From Symbiodinium natans (Eukaryota; Sar; Dinophyceae; Suessiales; Symbiodiniaceae), in assembly GCA_905221605.1 (NCBI GenBank), contig CAJNDS010002480.1:1-64000 (forward strand): a DNA stretch of 64,000 nucleotides, written 5' to 3'. Under the pieces are notes generated by a model. That model did no database searches and was not told the DNA's origin. It worked only from the letters and a program-made list of their open reading frames with translations. Position numbers and translations under genes: made by a program. This document shows, piece by piece, positions 22,796 to 35,600 of this stretch; position 1 is the stretch's first letter, and the number at the start of each line of letters is the position of its first letter.

Positions 22796-22974
22796 CAAAC
22801 CCTAAACCCTAAACACTATACAAGCCCTAAACCCTAAACCCTAAACCTTATAAACCCTAAACCCTAAACCCTAAACCCTAAACCCTAAACCCTAAACCCT
22901 AAACCCTAAACCCTAAACCCTAAACCCTAAACCCTAAACCCTAAACCCTAACCCTAAACCCTAAACCCTACAAG
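22796..22974 (-). repeat. Long (CCCTAAA)n array
   Basis: Mostly perfect heptamers read as CCCTAAA on plus, with one 6-mer CCCTAA near 22950 and degenerate units at the left edge. Confidence 0.97.
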
Positions 22975-24199
22975 GAGCCACGGGGGGTGGGAGAAGAGTT
23001 TGGGGTCTTGCGCAGTGCTCTTGGGGTCATACAAGGTTTAAGGCAATGGGCTCCTGGGCTTCAGTTTTAGGGATTAGGATTTTGGGTTTATAGGGTTTGG
23101 GGTTTGGGGTTTAGGGTTTAGGGTTTAGGGTTTAGGGTTTGGGGCTTGGGGCTTAGGGTTTGGGGCTTAGGGTTTAGGGTCCAGGGTTGAGGGTTTCAGG
23201 GCTTAGGGGGGCTTAGGGCACAGGGTTTAGGGTCGCGGGGGCACACACAACACTCCTCGGAAGCCCGCAGGGTTAAGGCTTAGGGCTTAGGGCTTAGGGT
23301 TTAGGGTTTAGGGCTTAGGGTTTAGGGCTTCATGACATAAAGCGGGAATTGCATAGCAGGGCCTTCGGCAGCCCAGCAACCATGTTCTGACAATGGTACC
23401 CTTTTTGTGAGCTACCCGTATAAGCGAACCTAGAACCCTACACCCTACACCCTAAACCCTAAACCCTAAACCCTCTACCCTCTAGCCCTAAACCCTAAAC
23501 CCTAAACCCTAAACACCAGGCCCTCCCATCCTTTTGCCGAGACGATGCGGCACATTAACCATCAACCGCATCTGGGTTTGTGAAACGGAGCTGGCGCCCA
23601 GCAGATTCGGAGGATGTCAAGCGCAATGACTTTCAACCCTCAACCCTAGGTTTAGGGTTTAGGGTTTAGGGTTTAGGGTTTAGGGCTTAGGGCTTAGGGT
23701 TTAGGGTTTAGTAAAGATTTAGGGTTTTATGGGGTTTTGCGCCCTGTCACCCCCATCAACCCTGCGAGAACTGCCAACCCAGGTAGCTGCATACTGGTTA
23801 AGCCTTCTAAAGGAACCCCAAAGAGGGTACCTCTATTCTCAGAAACCCCCGACATGTGACGATCTAGGGTTTAGGGGTTTAGGGCTTCATGAGGGTCGCG
23901 GCCCGGGCTTGTACACAAGCAGCAGCGCAACGCGACGAATCATGCATGCTGAGCCATGAGCCCAGAAATCTAGACTTTACTCCTAAACTCTAAACCCTAA
24001 ACCCTTATAAACCCTAAATCCTAAACCCTAAATCCTAAACCCTAAGTTACCCTACCTAACCCTACACCCCAGAAAAACTTAGTTTGCAGGCATCCGCGCC
24101 GAATCCGATTGAAGGCTCTTCTGTACGGGATCTCCGCGACCTCCCCTCGACGGCTTAAGTTCTCGGCCTTCACTTTGGGGGAGAGTTCTTGTAGTGCCT

Positions 24200-24354
<155 letters not shown>

Positions 24355-24850
24355 AGAAACCTAAACCCTACACCCATGAAAGAAGCCTATTCTTGCATCC
24401 TAGGAGTGCTGGTAGACACGTCAACCACCCTAGCCATTCACAGCAATGCAGTCACGCAAAGTTCACTCTGCCCCCAGTGCAGAAGACCTGCACACAGCAG
24501 GGCTTTTCACGATATGGACATCTGGCGGAGGTTTAGGGTTTAGGGTTTAGGGTTTAAGGTTTAGGGTTTGGGGTTTGTAGGGTCACCCTAATTGAACAAC
24601 CCTGCTTGAAGAACACAAGAGTTGCACCCCCAACCGGGTGTTGGGTTTACGGTTTCGGGCTTAGTTGGGGCCCAGGAAAATGAGCTATGTCTGAATGAGA
24701 AAGGTTCTGTGTTGAGTTCTTTTTCTAAACCTGAAACCCGAAACCCACCCAGAACCCCCTCTTCCTAAAACCTAAACCCTAAACCCTAAACCCGAAACCC
24801 TCAACCCTAAACCCTAAATCCAAAACCTAAGCCCGCGGTGATCTGGCGCC

Positions 24851-24910
24851 TCAGCGCGAGGCCCCCCCTCGCAAACGTCGGCGCTTCGACGTTGCTGCAG
24901 GCGCTGTCTC
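24851..24910 (-). CDS. MATH-BTB terminal exon with TGA stop
   Basis: After acceptor GGATAG|G, nineteen codons rich in Ala, Arg and Lys ([14 protein letters not shown]) run to TGA. It is in phase with the exon reading VIVPPSKK at 26862-26839. The basic cluster resembles a nuclear localisation signal. Assignment to this gene rests on order, phase and strand, not on homology. Confidence 0.6.
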   Translation of the reverse strand, partial: ETAPAATSKRRRLRGGASR

Positions 24911-27900
24911 CTATCCAGGATAGAGGTTGAAGGCTGTGGCAGGGTCGAAAGGTAGTAAGTAGGTTAGGGTTTAGGGCTTAAGGTTTAGGGTTTAGGGTGT
25001 TGAGGTTTGGGGTTTGGGGTTTGGGGCTTTAGGGGTTTAGGGTGTGTATGCGGAGTTTAGGATTTCGGGTCTGGGGCTTTACGGCTTTGGGGCTCAGACA
25101 TGTGGGGTTTACGGTGTTAAGGTTCAGGAGGTTGGGGTATGATTAAGGGCCTCCAGGGCTTTTGTGTACCTCCCGCGCCCCTCATTAAGAAATTCAGGGG
25201 CTAGATGCTTCAAATTGAAGAATTTGAGAAGCAACATGTCATAAGATAGAGCAGTTGAGCAGCGGAAATTTAAGAAATGGATTCAGAAGTTGAGGGTAGC
25301 CCAACCCAGCCTGAAATCGTTGGCGTGTTTTTTTCAAAATCCGGCGCTTCATACGTAAGAGAGAAAGGCTACCTTCATACTAAAAAATAAGATTTGCTGC
25401 GCAGCGACACTGTATCCATAGACAGTCAAGACCCTTACTGCTGTAAAACAGGGCAGCGTAGGGTGGGCCTGGAGTTGTACTCTCAAGGGGCCCAATACCC
25501 CTTTGATTATGGAAATATACCTTAAATCATATTCAGGATTCCAAGGTGTATTCTTGAATTTGGGGGGGGGGGGGGGGGGTATTGGGCTCCTAGGGTTCTG
25601 GCCGAGTTTTTGGAGCGGCTGTGTTCGCTTAATATGTATCTGGCAGTCTAAACACCGTGTTGGAGGAAAATACTCCAACACCCAGGGGAGGTAGAATAGG
25701 GAATCCTCTAGCGAAGGTCAAGATCGGTCTGCAGTGGGGAACTCCTATACGTGACTGATTTCTGAACCCCTCCTAAAGGCTTAACTTTTGGGCTCCGTAT
25801 CGTAGTTTCTACCAAAACCCAAAATGTTCAAGTCCTAAGAGCCAGCCAGACGAAAGCCAAGTATAGGATCAAGGAATGTGGTCAAAAGTGTTGAATTCGA
25901 GACTCTGGAATGGCTTGTACCCTCTGACACTTTTTGGACAGGAGGACAGGCTAGGTTGCCTGATCCACCGCCAACTTAGTCGCCCAGTAGCCATATTCTA
26001 ATAAGGGCAGCCTGTTTTTGGTTGATTACTTCATAAGGGAACCCATCACCAAAAATGGATAAAGGGTACCACTGGGCTACAAAGCCAAAAAACATAGTCC
26101 CAAAACCAAACCAAGCCTCCCCCCTCCCCCTGGACTACCCTGAATCGGGTTGGCCTTTAAACCCTTTGAGAAATATTTGTCTATTGGGTCCCTCACTTAG
26201 TTGTCCAGTCACCTGGGAGAATTAAAGGTATAACCTTTGGGATTATACGGGGGTTGTACTACCCCAAAAAGGTTAAAGGTTACCTGCTCTACTACTAGGC
26301 TCATGAACCCAACTAGGTTGCCCAGTATCCTGGGACTCAAAAGGGTGCCCTTTTTTGCTTAAAGGGGTTTAGAAGGGAACCTACACCCCCAAAAAAGCGA
26401 CAAAGGGTAGTACTGGGCATCCTAGTATAGGGTATTCTAGTATACTACACCTGCTCTTCTACTAAGCTTAAAAACCTTAAACCCTAAACCCTAAACCCTA
26501 AACCCTAAACCCTAAAGCACAAGCACCGCTCATGAACCCAACATAAGGAAAACATGAAATATCCCAAAAGCCAACCTGGAAAGGTTCGAGGCTCAGGGGC
26601 GGGATGAAGGGAAGTTGGCGGGAGGCCCTAAACCCTAAACCCTAAACCCTAAACCCTAAACCCTAAACCCTAAACCATAAACCCTAAACCCTAAACCCTA
26701 AACCCTAAACCCTAAACCCTAAACCCTAAACCCTAAACCCTAAACCCTAAACCCTAAACCCTAACCCTAAACCCTAAACCCTAAACCCTAAACCCTAAAC
26801 CCGATCGATACCCTTGGCAGCTCCTCCTCTTTCGCGGCCTTCTTTGAGGGTGGCACGATGACCTGCGCTGCAGCTCGGCCCGGGTCGGCTCGCAAGGGTC
26901 CCGTGGTCCGATTCGGAGTCTTGGGTCGTTAGCCTCGTGCCTGGGGGGGGGGGGTTAGGGTTTAGGGTTTAGGGTTTAGGGTTTAGGGTTTAGGGTTTAG
27001 GGTTTAGGGTTTAAGGTTTAAGGTTTAAGGTCTAAGGTTTAGGGGTCGTTAACCTCTTGCTTGGAAGGGGGAGGGCGGGGTTAGGGTTTGGGGTTTGTAT
27101 AGGGTTTAGGGCAATTCTAAAGGGCCCAGGCACCTCGCTATTTGCCCGAACCCATGTCCTAAACCGGAAGCAACGATGTAGGAAGATGTTGGTAGTAGAC
27201 CCGTACCCTATCAGGCTTCAAATAGCCCCAAAGCAAGTAGCATTCGCAGGCTTTGGACCCCGATGGAAGCATTGTTTGTGCGCTTGGAGCCCCAAGGTTT
27301 CGGGTTTACGATGTAGAGTTTAGGCTTACAGTCAGGGTTTGACAGTCTTGGCACAGTTCATGTCGAGCTATTCAGGTACACTTGAGGCTCAACAAAGCAC
27401 AAACACCTTCTATCAGGAAGGCCTTGATGTAGGTTCCGAAACCCTACAATAAGAGTCCCTTGAGCCTTAGGGTACCATTTCAAAACCCGATGAGGGTCCT
27501 TTTAGTCTGGGGAGGCTCCTTCGGGGAGTTCTCTTCCTGGAAATCCTATGGCTTGGGATTTCGCGTTCAGGGCTCAGGCTTGTGGACCTACGATTTCAGG
27601 TTCCGGGCAACTAAGGTTCCAAGCAACCTCGGAAAGGGGGACTGCACTAAAGACCCGATGAAACAAAACGCCCAGCACAGCGAAAGGAAATTCAGAGCTC
27701 CCAAAGCCCTGAGTCCCCTCAACCCTAAAACCTAAAACTCTAAAACCCTAAAACCTTAAAGCCCTAAACCCTAAAACCCTGAAACCCTTTCAGCCCCAAA
27801 AAACCTAAGACGGACTGAGTCATAGGACTCTAAGGTTGTACCGTTCCTAAACATCCTCTAAGGGAATTTAAGGGCCATAGTCTGGGGTACATCCTCAGGG

Positions 27901-30900
27901 GTACGAGTCTTAATCAAGGGTTTAGGGTTTAGGGTTTAGGGTATAACAGGAGTGCTTTCTCCAGCATTCGATGGCATCTCCGCTTGCTTGGGCGTTCTTG
28001 ATGCGATCTGACATGGATGGCAACAATGCGCCTGCCGTAATTGCCAATCCGCGGCACCTTTGCCGCAAGGGCCGGTTTGTGGAAGCCATCACGCAAAACA
28101 GGGCAGTGGCATTCCTGGGTGAGGAGAGCGCGCTGCTGGTCTGCGTCCCGAGGGGGCGCCCAAAGCAGGCGGGCCATCTTCCATGGGTAGCGAAGTTCGC
28201 TCGGAGACATGAGGCTCGAAGACAACGAAGCAATGCCAGGGAGTGTAGGGTCACAAGCCAAAGCCCGAAACCCGAAACCCGAAACCCCAAATCCTAAACC
28301 CCAAGCCCTAAACCCTAAACCCTAGACCCTAGACCGAAACCCTAAACCCCCAAAGGTCCCTGGGCCTCGACCAGGTCCTTCAGCAGCGCTGGGCGCCGCG
28401 TGACGAGGCGCCCGTAGGCCTCGACGAGGCTTCGCGGAGCCGGCTTTCTGTTCGTGATGGTTTAGGGTTTAGGGTTTAGGGTTTAGGGTTTAGGGTTTAG
28501 GGGTTAGGGTTTAGGATTTGTTTCTAAGAAATAGTCAACATACCCCTTGGAGCATGCCTCCCCTAAGGGAAATTCAGTCTTGTAGGTGAAGGGGTTGGAA
28601 TTTGTTGGTAACCCAGTAGACACATCATACCCTAAGGATCACTGTGCCTTGTTATTGTGTACTTTTGGGCCCCAAAGGCCTTATATAGGAGGTTCTTTAA
28701 GGCCTAAGTTTCCCCGATTTAGGTACATGGACCCTTCGGGATAAGAAGAGTGCCCGTTTTTGGGTAGGTTACTTCATAAGGGGACCTTGAAGCAACAAAA
28801 AGGGAAAAGGGTGCCAATGGGCTGCCCAGAGGTATATGGGGTTTACGTTAACAGGGGTACCTTATCGGGGTGCTTTTTATAAGGGCGTCCTACTATTTGG
28901 GTTCTATATTAAGGGTCCCCATTTTCGTAAGCTCCCATATGAAGCGACTGAGAAATTCCTTGTCCTAACCCCACAGCACCATCGCAAGCCCAATCCCTCA
29001 ACCCTCAATTCCACCCCAAAACCCCCAAAACCCCGCTAAAAACCCTAAAACCCCTGAAGCCCTAGACCCTAAAGCCCAAAACCCGAAAACCCTAAACCCT
29101 AAACTCCTAAAATCCTAAACCCCAAAACGCCCAAACCCCAAAAACCCCAAAACCCCGAAACGCATAAACTCCTTGAAGCCCTGAAGTGGTGGGGGTTTAG
29201 GGTTTAGGGTTTAGGGTTTAGGGTTTAGGCCTCTGTGGCTTGCACATCTGCCAGGCGCAGCGAGATGAACTCCAAGCACTGGCCCTGCGATATGCGGAGA
29301 AGAAGACAAGGGTTTAGGGTTTAGGGTTTAGGGTTTAGGGTTTAGGGTTTAGGGTTTAGGGTTTAGGGTTTAGGGTTTAGGGTTTAGGGTTTAGGGTTTA
29401 GGCGGCTTTTGATGAACAGATTTATGGGGTTTATTGATTAGGGTTTAGGCTTAGGGTTTCCAGGGCTTTAGGTTTTAGGGTTTCAGGGTTTCCAGGGTTT
29501 AGGGCTTAGGTTTTATAGGGCATTGAAACTTTTGTAGGGATCAAGGGTTTGGCGTCTTAGGCAAAAGAATTTGTAGGGCATTGAGATGGTTTAGGATAGA
29601 GGGCTTAGAGGTGTTTGGAGGGTTTAGATTTAGAGTTTTCAAGGGTTTGTGGGGCATTTAATTTGGTTTGGGGATAAAGGCTTTGGGATTGTTCGGTGGC
29701 TTCCCCTGGACTAGCCTACACCCTCACCTAAACACCTAAACTCTGAGCCCCAAAGCCCCTAAGTCTAACAAAACCCTAGCACGCCCTGCCTCAAACCCTA
29801 AACCCTAAACACTAAACAGCGTATGGGCCCTGCCTTGAAATACTTGCTGCCTAAGAGGTCAGCCATCTCCAGACGCTCCGCCACCGTCTCCACGCGGAGA
29901 CGGCCAACCAGCACCTTCTCAAGGGGTTTTAGGGTGTTTGGGGTTTAGGGTTTCAGGTGTAGGGTTTAGGGTTTATAAGGCTTAAGGGTTTGGGGTTTAC
30001 AAGGGTTAAGGGTTTAGGGCTTTACCAGGGTTAAGGGTTTAAGGGTTTGCGGGTTTTGGGTGTACGGGTGGTTTAAGGTTTTAAGGGTTAAAGGGCCTAA
30101 CGGCTTTTGAGGGCTTAATGGGGTTGAGGGCTTGGGCAAGGAGCACTCAGCCGTCGTTGAACAGGGCTTACCTGAGTCTCCCCACCTGCAAGAATGGCCT
30201 ACCTAAGTCCTATAGTTCAGGGTTTAGGGTTCAGGGTTTAGGGTTTAGGGTTTAGGGTTTAGGGCAACCCTAAGACCCTTGCACCCTAAAAGCCCTACAC
30301 TCCGAACCCTGAAACCCTCAATCCTACAGCCTACCCTTTGCGATGAGGCTAAAGGCTAAAGGACTAACGACTTGAGCAGTTGTCTGATTCTGCGGCGGCG
30401 GACGCAACCAATGCATCGGCCTCTTTCAGCCCAAGTTTCCCCAGCTTTCTGAGGGCTTGTTGGAGTGAGATGGCGTCGTTTTGGCTTTCAGGGTATAGCG
30501 GACCAGGGCCCAGGTAAGTCACGCACCCTTGAAGGCTCTTGGATTCGCCAGGAGTGTCCAGATATGCCGCAAGCGATCGAGCAATTGGGGTCAGCAGGAC
30601 TCTGGGGACTTCCCGAGGGGCTCCTTGGAGACCGTAGAGAGCATTAGAGTGGACTACGAAGGGAAGGTGGAATGTACACACAGCACTTTCCCATGTTCCT
30701 GGATGGGCCAGTTGGGAATGTGATGAGGGGCGCCTTACTCCCCCAGACTCATGCACTCCAGCGATGTAAGGTACGCCTGTGGTCTCGATAGCATGGACTG
30801 CCTGCCTTCGTCGGTTGGACGAAAGAGCATCCCCAACTCCGCTATGCGCAAACCCAACTGCCAGGGCCTTGTCCAGCTCATCGACCGGTGGAAGCAGGCT

Positions 30901-32648
30901 AGAGTGGCCCTCTAATCTAAACCACGATCCCCGTGAACCCAATAAAGAGAAATTCCTAAGATTGGCACTCTAATCTAAAACACGATCCCCTTAAAAACAA
31001 CAAGCGGAAAAGGAGTGAGTAAACATCCCAAGAGCCTACATAAACCCTAAACCCGAAAACGCCAAGATCCCCAAAACACACCCTACAGCCCTGAAACCCT
31101 AAATCCTCGACCCCTAATCTGCATGTTGGAGCGAAAGGCTACAAGTCTGAGAATCGGGCGCTTCACGCAAGCTCGCAACCCGCCCTAAACTCTGCCTCCT
31201 CAAAGCCCCTAAACGCCATACACCTTTCAACCCCCAAAACTCCAATGTCCCGAAACAAACCCTCTAAGCCCCCAAACCCTACAAGTCTAGCCTCAAAGCG
31301 CCTTGAGCCCTAAACCCCCAACACTAAACCCTAAAACCCAGCCCTAAGCCCTAACCCTACTCCTACTTGTAAGCACTTAAACTTCTCAAACCCTCAAACC
31401 CTAAAACTTTAACCCTAACTCCCTGAACCCGAAAACTGTAACCCTAACTCCCTGAACCCTAAATCCCCAAACCCCCAAAAGTCCCAAAAGCCCCCTCAAA
31501 CCCTAAAACTGTAACCCTAACTCCCTGAACCCTAAAACCCCAAAAGTCCCCAAAAGTCCCAAAAGCCCCAACAAGACCCTAAACCCTAAACCCTAAACCC
31601 TAAAAAAACCTAAACCCTAAACCCTAAAGCCCCAAAAAAGGGCCTGAACACAGCGGTCCACGAGGCCGGGGACCTCGTAGCGATGGGCAGCCTGGCATCG
31701 CTCCGTAGGCTCTTGGCGTTCAGGGTTTTGGGTTGAGGGTTTAGAGTTTAGGGTTTAGGGGTTTTAGGGGTTTAAGGGTTTAAGGGTCTAGGGTTTAAGG
31801 GTTAAGGGTTAAGGGTTTAGGGTTTAGGGTTTGGGGTCTCAGGTTTTCATGTCGGATGGGTTTGGGAGGGGGGAAAACTTCCCGTTTCCCTCGCTTAGGA
31901 CGTTCCCCTGTCTTGGGGTCTTAGGGTCTTGGGGTGTGAGGATCTTGGGGTTTTAGGGCCTTACGGTCTCAGGGTCTTAAAGTCTTAGGGTTTTCGGGTC
32001 TTAGGGTCTTATAGGGTCTTAGGGTCCCAGGGTCTTAGGGTCTTGGAACCCTGAACCCTGAACCCTGAACCCTGAACCCTAAACCCTAAACCCTAAACCC
32101 TGAACCCTGAACCCTGAACCCTAAACCCTAAACCCTAAACCCTGAACCCTAAACCCTCGTCTCCTGCGGGGTCGGCGGCATGAGCCTTTGGCTCTTCAAA
32201 AAGGGATTTCAGGGCTTCAGGGCCTGGAGGGCTTTAGGGTTGTTTTCAGGTCTTTTTGGAGCTTTTAGGGTGTGTTTAGGGTGTTTCGGGTGTAGGGAGG
32301 ATTTAGGGTTTTTCAGGTGTTTTGAGCTTTTTAGGGGTGCTTCGGGTGTAGGGAGGACACGTATAGGCCAGGCAGGCCTAGCAGGCCCTAAGCCCCAAAA
32401 TCTATAAAGGGCCGTTTCAGCCGCCTCAAAGGGCTCGTATGGCCATGGAATCCCCACCGTAACCCTTGGTGCATGTTCTGTAGGGTTTTAGGGTTTAGGG
32501 TTGACTCATCGGGTTTAGGATTTCGGCATTCTCCCTTAACAATCCGCCAGGATTTTCCTTGCTTGGGCGGTTGAAAGCTCTTACTCTGGCTCCTTTGGGT
32601 CCAGAGCACTCTCCGAACCCTTATATATAAAAATATATAGATATATGA

Positions 32649-32684
<36 letters not shown>

Positions 32685-35600
32685 ACATATAATCAAGCCC
32701 AAAACCGCAAACTCTAGCGGCTTTAGGGGTTTAGGGTTTGGGGTTCAGGGAGTTCGAAGGACAAAGGAGAGCTCGGTGCCTGAAGCAAATTCACCGCGTA
32801 CTCGTCGCTTTCCAAACCCACATGGTCCACGACGCCCGTGTAAAGATACTTCACCTTGCTGCATGGACCCAAACCCTAAACCCTAAACCCCAAACCCCAA
32901 ACCCCAAACCCTAAACCCTAAACCGCGCGCTCTTTGTCGAGTCTCAACATAACATGATAACCACGTAAGTTTATCGGTTGGGGGTTCGGGTTTCGACTTT
33001 CCCCCTGTCAAGCCCATTCAAAGCCAGTTTTCTTTTTCTACTACTCCCTTCGGTTTTATAAAAACAACATGCAGCATAAGTCCTAAGGAGCAACAGTTAA
33101 GCTCTACAGCAGCCCTAATACCTACGTTCAAAACCCTGAACCGGTTGGGTTGCGGATTGTTCGTTGTGAATAAACTGGGGGAGGTTGGGGGGGGGGGGGG
33201 GGTTCTTCAAGGTTTAGGGATTTAGGGGCTCAGGGGCTCAGGGTGGTTTAGGATTTTGGGGAGGTGGAGGGCTCTTAGGGGCCATATATATATATACACA
33301 CATATATACGAACATATATATTTTTTGTAAGCTTTCAAATCTTTCAGGGTTCGGAATTGAAAGTTCCCTTTGGAACCCCGCACCTCAGACTACAGAGGTC
33401 CTCGACCCAATGGACCCCAAACCCGAAGCACATCCTGCAGAGGTTAACTCCCTAAACCCTAAACCCTAAACCCTAAACCCTACACCCTACACCCTAAACC
33501 CTAAACCCTAAACCCTAAACCCTAAACCCCCCTTTGGCAGCTAAGGTTCTCAAAGTGCGAAGGTTTTTTCACGCTCATCAACAAAGAAGATGCAGCCCAT
33601 AATGCAGTAATGTTCCTCTGGTTTTGTTGGAGGCATGGTTTAGGGTTTAGAGTTTAGGGTTTAGGGTTTAGGGTTCGGGGTTCCAGAATTGGGATGTTCC
33701 CCCTTATACGAACAATCCTTAGTGGGCATTATCATAGGGGGTATATTATGATATTAAGGACTGTTCGTACCCAACCTATAACTCTACAGAACCCTAAACC
33801 CCACACCCTACACCCTACACCCTAAAGCCCAAACCCTAAACCCTACCCCAAGTCCAGAAAAAAGAGCCCTGGACCCAAGGACAAACGCTGAGCTCCCGTG
33901 CCAGCGCTCGCATCGATGCAGCATCGAAGTCCTTTACACCCGGGTGGAAGATAGCACCACTACTACCTACTACTTGGGACGTTCCCCCTGATACTAAGAG
34001 TCCTTAACGGGACCAGAAGGGGGTGCCATAGTCCCTATTAAGGACTGTTAGTATAAGGGTGAACATGCCAAACTACTGCCTGTAAATGTTAAGATCTTTA
34101 AGCGCTGAATCCCTGAATTCCAAGACCTCAAGCCTTAGACTTCAAGACCCTGAGCCCTGAAGGTCAGCCTGGCCCTATGGACTAACACCGCAACTTTTCG
34201 ACCCTTCACAAGGGTTTATATAGGGTTTCGGGTACGTTAGGACTCAGGGCTTAGGGCTTCAGGGGAATCTTACTCTGAACCTCTTGAGGGTTTCAACTTA
34301 CACTCTACACTTTTGTGTTGGCTCGGCACTGGACGAATGAGATGTTGGAAGATCAATTTCTGCGCGACTGGGCAGGGCCTGAATGTGCACCTCGTTGTCG
34401 TTCATCTCTTTCATGGGACCTGAGCAGCACACCCGTAAAGCCTTAGGGTTTAGGGTTTAGGGTTTAGGGTTTAGGGAAGCCCCCCTCAGCCCTAGAGCCA
34501 AAACCAATCTAAACCTGAAGCATGAGACGCTGAAACCCTAAACCCTAAACCCTAAACCCTAAACCCTAAACCCTTGGGCAGACCTAGCACTAAGAACCCG
34601 CACTGAGACCCCGTTTGAAATGTATGTGAGACCCTGACCCGGAAGAGTTCCCAATACCCCATTGGGGTAGGGGATCCTGCTATTGTGGGGGGGGGGGGTC
34701 GATATTAGGGGTCCCTGAAGATCGTAAAGCCCCAGATGATCCTCTTAAACCCCAAAAGATCGACATATAGAAAATACCCCAAGGGCCTACCTCTCCTAAA
34801 CACCAAAACCCCAAAACCCAAAACCCAAAACTCTATAGATTCCCAACCCAAGAGCCTCAAAGCCTGGAGCCTTATGGCCTAGACCGTACCCAGCCCCCCC
34901 TTCGAACACAAAAGGCCTCGGGGAGTTGCTAGGGAGGTTTAGGGTTTAGGGTTCAGGGTTGAGGAATTCGGGATTCGAAGAGCAAGGCCCTGAGGGTTTA
35001 GGGCGCCGATGCTGCTTCCTGCAGGCAGGTTGGGGACACTTAGAGCAGAAACAAAGCGGGCCTGTTCCTGGACCTCCTTGAACTTGCGATGTTAAGCTGC
35101 CCAAATCTTAAAACCCTAAACCCTAAACCCCGAACCCCAGAATCCCTAAGGCCGCCCCTAAAACCGGCTTCGACAGACGCCTCGAATAGGCCCTACATCG
35201 CCCTGGAGCCTCAAACCCTCCGTCACCCCTGGTGGGTTTCGGGTTTGGGGCTTAGGGTTTAGGGTTTAGGGTTCAGGGATTGAGGTTGAAACCCTAAACC
35301 CTAAACCCTAAACCCTAGACCCTAAACCCTAAACCCTAAACCCCAAACCCTAAACCCTAAACCCTAAACCCCCCCAAAAGACCCTGTACACCCGAGACAG
35401 CCCTGAGCTGGCGCCGAGAGGCAGGAGAACATCCGCTCGAAGACCGGCGAGCGGGCGGCGAGGATCAGGCGATGGGCCCGGATGGTCTCACTGCCCACCT
35501 TGCTGGTTTAGGGTTTAGGGTTTAGGGTTTAGGGTTTAGGGTTTGGGGCTTGGGGCTTAGGGTTTAGGCTTTGGGGTTTGGGGTTTGGGGTTTGGGCTTA

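Noticed and set aside
33560-33640. Minus-strand island reading [20 protein letters not shown] as a further MATH-BTB exon
   Set aside because: The BTB sequence is continuous when exon 33931-33902 joins 32854-32780 (MRAL then VKYLYTG); adding this island would break the domain, and it ends in a stop. It may be an unrelated fragment.
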